From Anaerolineae bacterium (lineage in GTDB: Bacteria > Chloroflexota > Anaerolineae > Aggregatilineales > Phototrophicaceae), in the NCBI GenBank assembly GCA_022822545.1, contig JAJEBE010000057.1, forward strand, positions 1 through 64,000: 64,000 nucleotides of DNA, read 5' to 3'. This document shows, piece by piece, positions 8,702-16,992 of the stretch (its first letter is position 1; each line of letters starts with the position of its first letter). The position numbers and the translations under genes were made by a program. Under the pieces are notes generated by a model that saw only the letters and a program-made list of their open reading frames with translations, did no database searches and was not told the origin of the DNA.

Positions 8702-9787
8702 ATGCGAATCATTGATGAAGCTGTCCTTGAAGACCTTGCGCTCGGCGCGGCTGTCCTGGGAACGGGCGGCGGCGGCGACCCCTATATCGGCAAGCTCATG
8801 GCGCGGCAGGCCATCCGCGATTATGGTCCGGTCGAGCTTTATACCTTGGACGAACTCGATGACGATGACCTCATCGTGCCCACCGCCATGATGGGCGCGC
8901 CCACCGTCATGGTCGAGAAGATGCCCAACGGCGACGACATCGTCAATGCCTTCCAAAGTGTGGGCAAATACATCGGCAAACCGGTCAAGGCGACTATGAG
9001 CATCGAAGCTGGCGGACTCAACTCAGTCGTGCCCATCTACTGCGCCGCCCGCCTCGGTGTGCCCATGGTCGATTGCGATGGCATGGGACGGGCTTTCCCC
9101 GAGCTGCAAATGGTCACGCATACCATTCACGGCATCTCGTCGACGCCCTTCGCCATGTCCGATGAACGCGGCAACACGGTGCTGATGGAGACGATCAGCA
9201 ACCTCTGGACCGAGACCTTCGCCCGCAGCGTCACCGTCAACATGGGCGCCATGGCGATGATCGCGCTCTACGCCGCCACCGCCGCCCAACTGCGCGAAGC
9301 CGCCATTCCCGGCACTATCACGCTCGCCGAAGAAATCGGCAAGGTCGTGCGCCGCGCCCGCCTGGAAGAAGACGAACCGGTCGAAACGATTCGCGAAGCC
9401 GTCGGCGGCTACCTGATCTTCAAGGGTAAAATCGGCGATGTCGAGCGCCGCACCGAAGCCGGTTTCGCTAAAGGCGACGCCATCATCGAGGGCATCGACG
9501 AATACGCCGGGCAGAAGCTCCAGCTCAGCTTCCAGAACGAACATCTCGCGGCCCGCATCGACGGCGAATTCAAAGTGACTGTGCCCGATCTGCTGGCGGT
9601 GCTTGATGTCGATACCGGCGAACCGATCACGACCGAAGGCTTGCGCTATGGCTTCCGCGTCGCCATCATCGCTATTCCCTGCGCCGAAAAGTGGCGTAGT
9701 CCAAAAGGTCTGGAGATCGTCGGACCGGCTTATTTCGGCTATGACACCGAATACGTTCCGGTCGAAGAAACTTATGGAGCCGACTGA
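8702..9787 (+). CDS. DUF917 family protein, copy B
   Basis: A 361-residue DUF917 protein. The ATG at 8702, one base after the hydantoinase stop, gives the usual family start (MRIIDEAVLEDLALGAAVLGTGGGGDPYIGK); the frame stays open further upstream but overlaps the hydantoinase. Key segments are GGGGDPYIGKL, TAMMGAPTVMVEKMP, VDCDGMGRAFPE, MSDERGN and FKGKIGDVERRTEAGFAKGD. It belongs to the B/C/D subtype, marked by LDELDDDDLIVP and an ending of the type YFGYD.EYVPVEE. It overlaps copy C by 1 base, so translation is coupled. Confidence 0.9.
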   Translation: MRIIDEAVLEDLALGAAVLGTGGGGDPYIGKLMARQAIRDYGPVELYTLDELDDDDLIVPTAMMGAPTVMVEKMPNGDDIVNAFQSVGKYIGKPVKATMSIEAGGLNSVVPIYCAARLGVPMVDCDGMGRAFPELQMVTHTIHGISSTPFAMSDERGNTVLMETISNLWTETFARSVTVNMGAMAMIALYAATAAQLREAAIPGTITLAEEIGKVVRRARLEEDEPVETIREAVGGYLIFKGKIGDVERRTEAGFAKGDAIIEGIDEYAGQKLQLSFQNEHLAARIDGEFKVTVPDLLAVLDVDTGEPITTEGLRYGFRVAIIAIPCAEKWRSPKGLEIVGPAYFGYDTEYVPVEETYGAD

Positions 9788-10872
9788 TGCGACTGCTCTA
9801 CGAAGAAAATATCGAAGACATTGCGCTTGGCGCGGCGGTGCTGGGCACGGGCGGCGGCGGCGATCCCTACGTCGGCAAGTTGATGGCGCGGGAAGCGGTG
9901 CGTCAATATGGCCCGGTCGAGCTATACAGCCTTGACGAACTCGATGACGATGACCTCATCGTGCCGTCGGCCGGCATGGGCGCGCCTATCGTCATTGTGG
10001 AGAAGCTGCCCGCCGGCGATGATATGATCCGCGCCTTCAAAGCGCTCGGCAGATACTCGGGTCGCGAACCGCGCGGCACTATGAGCATCGAAGCGGGCGG
10101 GCTGAACTCGATCATGCCGATCTACGTCGCCGCCCGGTTGCGCATCCCTATGGTCGATTGCGATGGCATGGGCCGGGCTTTCCCCGAGATCCAGATGACC
10201 ATCTTCACCGCCCACGGCATCACTGCCAGCCCCTTCGCCATGTCCGATGAGCGCGGCAATGTCCTGCTGATGGACACGGTCAGCAATAAGTGGGTCGAGA
10301 CCTTCGCCCGCTCCTGCGTCGTGCATATGGGCGCTGAAGGCATGATCGCGCTGTATTCGGCCACGGTGAAGCAGCTCAAGGAGGCGGCGATTCACGGCAC
10401 CATCACGCTGGCCGAAGAAATTGGGGCGACCGTCCGCAACGCCCGCCGCGCCGAAGCCAATCCGGTCGACGCCGTGCGTAAGGCGGTGGGCGGTTTCTTG
10501 CTCTTCCGCGGCAAAATCACCGATGTCGACCGGCGCATCGAAGGCGGCTGGAACCGCGGCGATGCTCGCATGGCCGGCATCGACGACTTTGAAGGCAGCG
10601 AGTTGCTGCTTGACTTCCAGAACGAACATCTCGCAGTCCGCATCAATGGCGAATTCGCCGCTACTGTGCCCGATCTCATCGCCGTGCTCGACAGCGAAAC
10701 CGGCGAGCCCATCACCACCGAAGCGCTGCGCTACGGCATGCGCGTGGCTGTCATTGCCTTTCCCTGCGCCCCGCAATGGCGGGAGCCGGCCGCGTTGGAA
10801 CTCGCTCACCCGCGTTACTTCGGCTACGATGTCGATTATGTGCCGGTCGAGGAGCGCTACCGAGGCGGCTGA
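9787..10872 (+). CDS. DUF917 family protein, copy C
   Basis: A 361-residue DUF917 protein that starts on the A of the preceding TGA (TGATG). It shares with copy D the opening MRLLYE.NIEDIA.GAAVLG and long runs such as FPEIQMT, HGI.ASPF.MSDERGNVLLM and GGFLLFRGKITDVDRR. Copies C and D are therefore the most recent duplication in the cluster. Conserved family elements (glycine-rich opening, DCDGMGRAFPE, LRYGMRVAVIAFPCAP) are intact, so there is no sign of decay. Confidence 0.9.
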   Translation: MRLLYEENIEDIALGAAVLGTGGGGDPYVGKLMAREAVRQYGPVELYSLDELDDDDLIVPSAGMGAPIVIVEKLPAGDDMIRAFKALGRYSGREPRGTMSIEAGGLNSIMPIYVAARLRIPMVDCDGMGRAFPEIQMTIFTAHGITASPFAMSDERGNVLLMDTVSNKWVETFARSCVVHMGAEGMIALYSATVKQLKEAAIHGTITLAEEIGATVRNARRAEANPVDAVRKAVGGFLLFRGKITDVDRRIEGGWNRGDARMAGIDDFEGSELLLDFQNEHLAVRINGEFAATVPDLIAVLDSETGEPITTEALRYGMRVAVIAFPCAPQWREPAALELAHPRYFGYDVDYVPVEERYRGG

Positions 10873-11954
10873 TGCGGCTGCTTTACGAAGCGAACATTGA
10901 AGATATCGCCATCGGCGCAGCCGTCCTCGGCTCGGGCGGCGGCAGCGACCCCTACATCGGCAAATTGATGGCGCGCGAAGCTATCCGTCAATTCGGTCCC
11001 GTCCCGCTCTACAGCCTGGAAGAACTGGCTGACGACGACCTTGTCATGCCGGTCGCCGGCATGGGTGCGCCAACGGTCCTGCGCGAGAAGCTGCCCGCTG
11101 GTGATGATATCGTCCGCGCTTTCCACACGTTGGCCAAATACGCCGGGCGAGGGGCGCGCGCCACCATGAGCATCGAAGCAGGCGGCATGAACTCGATCCG
11201 CCCCATTTATATCGGCGCGCGCCTGGGACTACCCGTCGTCGATTGCGACGGCATGGGCCGGGCCTTCCCCGAAATCCAAATGACCGTCTTGACCGCCCAC
11301 GGCATCAGCGCCAGCCCCTTCGTCATGTCCGACGAACGCGGCAATGTCCTGCTCATGAATGCCGTCAGCAATCGCTGGATCGAAACCTTCTCCCGCTCCT
11401 GCGTCATGCACATGGGCGCGACCTGCGCCATCGCCCTCTACTCGGCCACTGTCGCGCAACTGAAAGAAGCGGCCATCCCCGGCACAATCACTCTCGCCGA
11501 AGAGATCGGCAGAACGCTGCGCCAGGCCCGCCGTCACGAGCGGAATCCGGTTGCCGCCCTCTGCCAGGCCATCGGGGGTTTCCTTCTCTTCCGCGGCAAA
11601 ATCACCGATGTGGATCGGCGCGTCGTCGCCGGCTTCGCCCGAGGCGATGCGCGGATGAGAGGCTCAGGCGCCTTTGCCGACCAAGACCTGCGGCTCGATT
11701 TCCAGAATGAACACCTGGTCGTGCGCATCGACGGCGAATACATCGCCACCACGCCTGACCTCATCGCCGTCCTCGATAGCGAGACCGCCAACCCCGTCAC
11801 CACAGAATCACTGCGCTACGGCATGCGCGTCGCCGTCATCGCCATCCCTTGCGCCCCGCAATGGCGCGAGCCGGCCGCGCTGGCACTCGTGCATCCGCGT
11901 TACTTCGGCTACGATGTGGACTATATTCCGGTTGAGGAGAGATTCCGATCATGA
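10872..11954 (+). CDS. DUF917 family protein, copy D
   Basis: A 360-residue DUF917 protein, again starting inside the previous stop (TGATG). It is closest to copy C. One difference lies in the hallmark loop: GSGGGSDPYIGK replaces GTGGGGDPYIGK, so a glycine next to the putative active-site loop is serine here. All other conserved blocks (MPVAGMGAPTVLREKLP, VDCDGMGRAFPEIQM, FRGKITDVDRRVVAGFARGD) are present. It overlaps copy E by 4 bases. Confidence 0.89.
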   Translation: MRLLYEANIEDIAIGAAVLGSGGGSDPYIGKLMAREAIRQFGPVPLYSLEELADDDLVMPVAGMGAPTVLREKLPAGDDIVRAFHTLAKYAGRGARATMSIEAGGMNSIRPIYIGARLGLPVVDCDGMGRAFPEIQMTVLTAHGISASPFVMSDERGNVLLMNAVSNRWIETFSRSCVMHMGATCAIALYSATVAQLKEAAIPGTITLAEEIGRTLRQARRHERNPVAALCQAIGGFLLFRGKITDVDRRVVAGFARGDARMRGSGAFADQDLRLDFQNEHLVVRIDGEYIATTPDLIAVLDSETANPVTTESLRYGMRVAVIAIPCAPQWREPAALALVHPRYFGYDVDYIPVEERFRS

Positions 11955-13036
11955 TGCAATCCGTCACCCTCGATGACACCCAAGCCATCGCCATCGGCGC
12001 CGGCATCCTCGGCACGGGCGGTGGCGGCAGCACCTACCTCAACCGCCTGCGGCTGGAGAATGAATTGCGGCGGCAGGGCAGAGCCGTCCCCATCCTCCAA
12101 GCTGACGATGTGCCGGATGACGCGCTGGTTTGCGCCGTCGGCGGCATGGGCGCGCCCACCGTCAGCAACGAGAAACTGCAAGCCGGGGACGAGATTCACA
12201 CCGCCGTCCGCGCCCTGGAAAACCACCTGCGGCAGAAAATCCACGCTATTGTCATCGGCGAGATCGGCGGCGGCAACGCTCTCGGTCCCATGGTCGCCGC
12301 CCTCCAGCTTGGCTTGCCCGTCGTCGATGGCGACGGCATGGGGCGGGCTTTCCCCGAGTTGCAGATGGACACCTTCATGATCTACGGCGCCGCGCCCGCG
12401 CCCTTCGCCCTGGCCGATAGCCATGGCAACGTCAGCATCTTCACGCGCATCGGCTCGGCGGAGCAAGCTGAGGAATTCGCCCGCAGCTTGACCATCGAGA
12501 TGGGTGGCTCCGCCGCTCTTGTCATGCCGGTCATGACCGGCGCTCAGCTCAAAGCGACCATCATCCGCGACACAGTCAGCCTGGCCAAGCGCATCGGCGA
12601 CGCCGTCTTGAAATGCCGGGCCGGCAGCATTGAGCCGGCCGAGACCGTGGCGGCGCTTTGCCAGGGCAAGGTGCTTTTTACGGGCAAAATTATCGATGTC
12701 GAGCGCCGGACTGTCGGCGGCTTCGCCCGGGGCAGGCTCATCATCAGCGCGTTCGACGATTACCAGCGCCAACTGGAGATCGACTTCCAAAACGAGAATC
12801 TGATCGCTCGCAGCAATGGCAATGTCCTCTGCACCGTGCCGGACCTGCTCACCCTCGTCACGCTCGAAGACGGCGAGCCTATCGGCACCGAGTCGCTGCG
12901 CTATGGTTTGCGCGTAGCCGTGCTCGCCATGCCCGCGCCGAAGGAGTTGAAGTCGCCCGCGGCCTTGGCGGTCGTCGGTCCGCGCGCCTTCGGCTACGAT
13001 GTCGATTTCGCGCCGATGCCGGGGGATTTGTTGTAA
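11951..13036 (+). CDS. DUF917 family protein, copy E
   Basis: A 361-residue DUF917 protein and the last gene of the cluster. Its opening (SVTLDDTQAIAIGAGILGTGGGGSTYLNRL) and ending (LKSPAALAVVGPRAFGYDVDFAPMPGD) match copy A, 6 kb upstream, rather than the adjacent copies B-D. It keeps VDGDGMGRAFPELQMDTF and FTGKIIDVERRTVGGFARG. The start ATGATG overlaps copy D by 4 bases. With copy A it forms a second subtype, which may mean that the two types work as different subunits or on different substrates. Confidence 0.9.
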   Translation: MMQSVTLDDTQAIAIGAGILGTGGGGSTYLNRLRLENELRRQGRAVPILQADDVPDDALVCAVGGMGAPTVSNEKLQAGDEIHTAVRALENHLRQKIHAIVIGEIGGGNALGPMVAALQLGLPVVDGDGMGRAFPELQMDTFMIYGAAPAPFALADSHGNVSIFTRIGSAEQAEEFARSLTIEMGGSAALVMPVMTGAQLKATIIRDTVSLAKRIGDAVLKCRAGSIEPAETVAALCQGKVLFTGKIIDVERRTVGGFARGRLIISAFDDYQRQLEIDFQNENLIARSNGNVLCTVPDLLTLVTLEDGEPIGTESLRYGLRVAVLAMPAPKELKSPAALAVVGPRAFGYDVDFAPMPGDLL

Positions 13037-13054
13037 GCGCTGGCTCGGTCAGGT

Positions 13055-13083
13055 TTGACAGAGCGCATAGTTTTCGCTAGGAT
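13055..13083 (+). promoter_or_regulatory. Sigma-70-type promoter of the toxin-antitoxin module
   Basis: TTGACA at 13055-13060, a 17-base spacer, then TAGGAT at 13078-13083. The -35 is a perfect consensus and the -10 matches at four of six positions. It lies 35 bases before the ATG at 13118. This argues against translation starts at 13055 or 13082, which would fall within or before the promoter. Confidence 0.65.
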
Positions 13084-13117
13084 GATTGTACGCTGGAAGG
13101 TTGAAAGCAGTGCGACA

Positions 13118-13390
13118 ATGCACAAGCGCAAAGAGCTAAATTGGACTGCACATCAGAATGGCGTCTGCAAGGCCGACGCTGACTTCTATGCTTTCTGTGA
13201 GGAGCACAATCAAAGTTTGCCGCTGACGCGCGAAGGCTTGAAGCAGTTGCCCCGCGAAATCGAGTTGGAGTTTTACCGCCGCATGCCGGTGTGGATGGCT
13301 GATGAGTTAGGCTTTGGCACTTTTGAGGATGATCCAACGCTTATAGTGATGCGGGAAGTTGATCACGGTGTCTGGAAGTATGTGTTTTGA
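13118..13390 (+). CDS. Putative antitoxin partner of VapC (unknown family)
   Basis: A 90-residue protein starting MHKRKELNWTAHQNG and ending six bases before the PIN-domain toxin gene. The position and tight spacing are those of an antitoxin. The sequence shows no AbrB, Phd/YefM or ribbon-helix-helix pattern that I can recognise. It has a charged, mostly helical look with aromatic patches (EFYRRMPVWMADELGFGTFEDD). The promoter just upstream fits the ATG at 13118, although the ribosome site is weak. It could instead be an unrelated small protein that happens to precede the toxin. Confidence 0.6.
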   Translation: MHKRKELNWTAHQNGVCKADADFYAFCEEHNQSLPLTREGLKQLPREIELEFYRRMPVWMADELGFGTFEDDPTLIVMREVDHGVWKYVF

Positions 13391-13396
13391 CGCTGG

Positions 13397-13804
13397 ATGA
13401 GATACCTGCTCGATACCAATATCTGCATCTATTGTATCAACGGAAGATATCCGCGGCTTTTTGATAGAGTGCTCCTGCGGCATCAAAGGACAGGTGTTGC
13501 CATCAGCGCGATTTCCAAGGCGGAAATGTATGCCGGTTCGTACCGTCGGCGTTCGTCCGCGGTGTATCGGCAGGAGCAGGACGAGTTCTTTTCGCGCTTT
13601 CCCAGCTTGCCCTTCAATGATGACGCAGCCGATGTCTACGGCCGCATACACGCATTCTTGAGAGACCGCGGACAGCTTATGGGCGTCGCCGATATGCAGA
13701 TTGCAGCCATCGCGATGGTAAACGGATTGACCGTGGTGACGCACGATATGCGCGGTTTTGCGCGACTCGTTGATTTACCGATCGAAGATTGGACTACCGA
13801 GTAA
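13397..13804 (+). CDS. vapC: PIN-domain ribonuclease toxin, VapC-like
   Basis: A 135-residue PIN-domain protein. The opening RYLLDTNICIYCING carries the first acidic residue (D6), ISKAEM the second (E43), and GVADMQIAA (D99) and VTHDMRGF (D117) complete the metal-binding set of VapC RNases. Length and motif spacing match the tRNA(fMet)-specific endonuclease type. It lies six bases after the small upstream gene, as toxins do in such modules. All four acidic residues are present, so the enzyme is probably active when free of its partner. Confidence 0.88.
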   Translation: MRYLLDTNICIYCINGRYPRLFDRVLLRHQRTGVAISAISKAEMYAGSYRRRSSAVYRQEQDEFFSRFPSLPFNDDAADVYGRIHAFLRDRGQLMGVADMQIAAIAMVNGLTVVTHDMRGFARLVDLPIEDWTTE

Positions 13805-13824
13805 CGGTCGCATTGGAGCACGGC

Positions 13825-15288
13825 ATGCCCAAACAACCCCATATCATTATCTTCAACCCGGACCAGTGGCGCGGCGATGTTATGGCGCACCTTGGCAATC
13901 CCGCCGCCGTCACGCCCAACCTTGATCGCATCATCGAATCCGACGCCGTTTCCTTCCGCCATGCCTTCTGCCAAAATCCGGTCTGCACGCCCAGCCGCTG
14001 CTCCTTCATGACCGGCTGGTATCCCCACGTCCGCGGCCACCGCACCATGCACCACATGCTGCAGCCGGATGAACCGGTCTTGCTCAAGCAACTCAAGGAC
14101 GCCGGTTACTTTGTCTTTTGGGGTGGCAAGAACGATCTGGTCCCGCGCCAGAACGGCTTCGCCGATTATTGCGATGTCAAATACGAAGCGCCGCGTCCGC
14201 TCCAACCGAACACCCATCGCGCCGATGATTGGCGTGGCGATCCCGACGGCGACAACTACTACTCTTTCTTCGTCGGGAAACTAGATGCCCCCGAGGACGA
14301 AGTTTATTACGACAACGACTGGGCGATGGTTGATGGCGCCATCGAACAAATCCGGAACGCTCCACCCGATCAGCCGCTTTGCGTCTACTTGCCTCTTGGC
14401 TACCCGCATCCGCCCTATGGCGTCGAAGAGCCCTGGTTCAGCCAGATTGACCGCGAGCTTATCCCGCCGCGCAGGTCGACGCCGGATTGGTCAAAGAAGC
14501 CCAGCCTGGTCGCCGGCATCTACGAGCGGCAGCGCTTGCAGAATTGGAGCGAGGAGCGCTTCAATGAGTTGCGCGCGGTTTATTATGGCATGTGCGCCCG
14601 CGTCGACGAGCAGTTCGGGCGGGTCCTCAGTGCGCTCAAGGAGAGCGGACTCTATGACGACAGCGCCATCTTCTTCTTCTCCGATCATGGCGACTTCACC
14701 GGCGATTACGGCTTGGTCGAAAAGACGCAGAACACCTTCGAGGATTGCCTGACTCGCGTCCCCCTCATCGTCAAGCCGCCGGCGGACAAGCCCATCCAGC
14801 CCGGCATCCGCGACCAGTTGGTCGAGCTCATCGACTTCACCGCCACCGCCTATGACTGGGCCGGCATCGACCCCGGCTACGATCACTTCGGTCGCTCGCT
14901 CGCGCCGCTAATCGCCGGCTCAGATGACGAGCACCGTGACGCGGTATTTTGTGAAGGAGGCCGCCGCATCGGCGAAGAGCAGGCGATGGAAAAAGACAGC
15001 CCGTCCTTCTATGATCCCAGCGGGCTCTACTGGCCGCGCGTGCAGCTGCAGGGCAGTGAAGTCGGCGAGCATAGCAAGGCGGCCATGTGCCGCAGTCGCG
15101 ATTACAAATACGTGCGCCGTTTGTACGAGAGCGATGAGCTTTACGACTTGAAAGAGGATCCGGGCGAACTCGTCAATCGCATCGACGATCCCGACTATGC
15201 CGGCGTCCTGGCTGATCTGCGCGAGCGCATGTTGACCTGGTATCAAACTACCTGCGATGTTGTGCCCTACAAGACCGATGTGCGCTGA
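13825..15288 (+). CDS. Sulfatase (Cys-type, formylglycine-dependent)
   Basis: A 487-residue sulfatase. The ATG at 13825 has GGAG at 13815-13818; a TTG further upstream overlaps vapC and is less likely. The N-terminus (HIIIFNPDQWRGDVMAHLGNPAAVTPNLDRI) carries a metal-binding region, and NPVCTPSRCSFMTG contains the C-x-P-S-R motif whose cysteine becomes formylglycine. SDHGDFTGDYGLVEK supplies the late metal ligands. It lacks a signal peptide, so it acts in the cytoplasm, as choline-sulfatase-like members do. The maturase is not in this window. Substrate not predictable; a sulfated sugar or choline-O-sulfate are options. Confidence 0.92.
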   Translation: MPKQPHIIIFNPDQWRGDVMAHLGNPAAVTPNLDRIIESDAVSFRHAFCQNPVCTPSRCSFMTGWYPHVRGHRTMHHMLQPDEPVLLKQLKDAGYFVFWGGKNDLVPRQNGFADYCDVKYEAPRPLQPNTHRADDWRGDPDGDNYYSFFVGKLDAPEDEVYYDNDWAMVDGAIEQIRNAPPDQPLCVYLPLGYPHPPYGVEEPWFSQIDRELIPPRRSTPDWSKKPSLVAGIYERQRLQNWSEERFNELRAVYYGMCARVDEQFGRVLSALKESGLYDDSAIFFFSDHGDFTGDYGLVEKTQNTFEDCLTRVPLIVKPPADKPIQPGIRDQLVELIDFTATAYDWAGIDPGYDHFGRSLAPLIAGSDDEHRDAVFCEGGRRIGEEQAMEKDSPSFYDPSGLYWPRVQLQGSEVGEHSKAAMCRSRDYKYVRRLYESDELYDLKEDPGELVNRIDDPDYAGVLADLRERMLTWYQTTCDVVPYKTDVR

Positions 15289-15318
15289 GCGACTCTCTGT
15301 GCGCTCTGTGGCGAGACC

Positions 15319-16935
15319 CTAACCACAGCCCGCTGTCAGGCCATAGACCAGGCGCAAGCGTTGATTGGCCGGCATCGCCTCGAAGCTGCACTCGACGCCA
15401 TTGCTCCACACGACCCGCAGATCGACCGATGTCGCCTTGTCCAAGCCGAAGTGCAGCGCCAGTTGATTGTTGCCGCCCAGCCCGCTGCCGATCGCGACCG
15501 TTTGCTGCTGCGTCATGCCGTCCGTGGTTGTCAGGCGCACAGTCGTCCCGACCGCATCGCGATTGACGCCAAGGCCACCGCGCAAATCCAGCGACAGCCA
15601 GTTCTTCCCGCTGCCCTGATTCTGGTATAGCCGGTAGCCGCTGTTCCAATTTCCCGTGACCAAATCGAGGTCGCCGTCGCGATCGTAATCGGCGTAAGCC
15701 ACGCCCAAGGTCGCCAGCGCCGCGTCGATGCCGCTGCCCGCGCTGACATCCTGGAAGCCGCGATGCCGGTCGTTGCGGAAGAGGGCATCGGCGCGCGGAT
15801 TCATGAAGCTGACCACCAACTCGGGAAATGTCTGATGATAATTGGTGGCGGCCACATAGAGGTCTTGCCAGCCATCGTTGTCGTAATCAAAAAAGGTCGC
15901 GCCCCAGCCCACGCCGTTATCGGGACCCATATTGATCGCGCTGCCGGAGGAGCGCGCCCGATTGCGGAAGCCGCCGGCGCCGTCATTCATCAGCAGGTGC
16001 ATTTGGTAGACCATATCGGTGACGTACATGTCCAGGTCGCCATCGTTGTCGTAATCGCTGGCGTCCAGCCCCATGCCGTTGATGATCAAGTCCGAGCCGC
16101 TCTCGGCCGAGACATTCGTCCAGCACCAGTGGCCGCAGCCGGCGCCATCATTGCGCCAGAGCACGTTGCCGATCTCGTTGTGCAGTTTGTCGTTGACGAC
16201 GTAGATGTCACTGTCGCCATCGCCGTCATAATCGAGGAAGGCCGGCGCGAAGCCCGCTCCCAGCGTCATGGCGTAGTCCAGGCTCCCCGTCACATCGGTG
16301 AAGCTGCCATCGCCGTTGTTGTGATAGAGTCGATCTTGCTGCGCCGTGAAGTCCACCGGATCGCATTCGGGGAAGCAGGACCAATTGGTCAGATACAGGT
16401 CCAGCCAGCCATCGCTGTCGTAATCGCCCCAGGCGGCCGAGGTGCCTTTGCCCGTATCGCCGACGCCGGCCTCAAGCGTGACATCGACGAAGCCCGCGCC
16501 GTTTGCATTGCGGAACAAGCGGTTCGCGCCGTAATTCACGACGTAGAGATCGAGCCAGCCGTCATTATCGTAGTCGGCCCAGGTGGCGCCCCCGCTCGGC
16601 GTATCCGGCAGGCTGAGCGCCTCGCTATGTGCGGAGACAGAAAAGCTCCCATCGCCATTGTTTTGATACAGGACATTCGGGTCCAGATTGCCGGTCACGA
16701 AGAGATCGACCCAGCCATCGCGATCATAATCGCCCCAAGCTTGGCCGATGGCCAGGTAGCCTTGCATCGTCTCGGTATCGTCCCAGATGCCGCGATGCGT
16801 CGCCGTGATGCCGGCTTCGGCGCTGACATCGTGGAAGATCGCTCCATCCTCCGACTGTCCTCGCGTCAACCAGGCCGACACAGACCACAAGGCTATCAAG
16901 ATTATCGAGGTTGCTATCCGTTTTGAAGTCATCAC
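15319..16935 (-). CDS. CRTAC1-like FG-GAP/ASPIC-UnbV beta-propeller protein
   Basis: A 538-residue exported protein. A short hydrophobic N-terminus (TSIILIALWSVSAWLTRGQ) acts as signal or anchor. It is followed by about seven FG-GAP/VCBS-type repeats, each with a calcium-binding DYDxDGxxDLYV motif (for example WGDYDRDGWVDLFV, ADYDNDGWLDLYV, WGDYDSDGWLDLYL, LDYDGDGDSDIYV). The C-terminus (KNWLSLDLRGGLGVNRDAVGTTV... VVWSNGVE) is the ASPIC/UnbV domain. Such proteins are cell-surface beta-propellers of unknown ligand. It reads away from the sulfatase and is the last gene of a minus-strand run. Confidence 0.9.
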   Translation of the reverse strand: MMTSKRIATSIILIALWSVSAWLTRGQSEDGAIFHDVSAEAGITATHRGIWDDTETMQGYLAIGQAWGDYDRDGWVDLFVTGNLDPNVLYQNNGDGSFSVSAHSEALSLPDTPSGGATWADYDNDGWLDLYVVNYGANRLFRNANGAGFVDVTLEAGVGDTGKGTSAAWGDYDSDGWLDLYLTNWSCFPECDPVDFTAQQDRLYHNNGDGSFTDVTGSLDYAMTLGAGFAPAFLDYDGDGDSDIYVVNDKLHNEIGNVLWRNDGAGCGHWCWTNVSAESGSDLIINGMGLDASDYDNDGDLDMYVTDMVYQMHLLMNDGAGGFRNRARSSGSAINMGPDNGVGWGATFFDYDNDGWQDLYVAATNYHQTFPELVVSFMNPRADALFRNDRHRGFQDVSAGSGIDAALATLGVAYADYDRDGDLDLVTGNWNSGYRLYQNQGSGKNWLSLDLRGGLGVNRDAVGTTVRLTTTDGMTQQQTVAIGSGLGGNNQLALHFGLDKATSVDLRVVWSNGVECSFEAMPANQRLRLVYGLTAGCG

Positions 16936-16944
16936 AACATTCGT

Positions 16945-16971
16945 GTAGGGGCAACCTATCAGGTCGTCCGC
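16945..16971 (+). repeat. GTAGGGGC palindromic repeat unit, decayed
   Basis: GTAGGGGC is followed by arms GGGCAACCT / AGGTCGTCC around ATC. Two arm positions no longer pair. It lies between the start of the beta-propeller gene and the end of the FAD oxidoreductase gene. Confidence 0.6.
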
Positions 16972-16992
16972 CGTCTACCCGACCCAGTCATG

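Noticed and set aside
7282-8712. Antisense frame of 476 codons over the hydantoinase gene
   Set aside because: Same effect: D/H/A/R-rich product without motifs, opposite a clear family protein.
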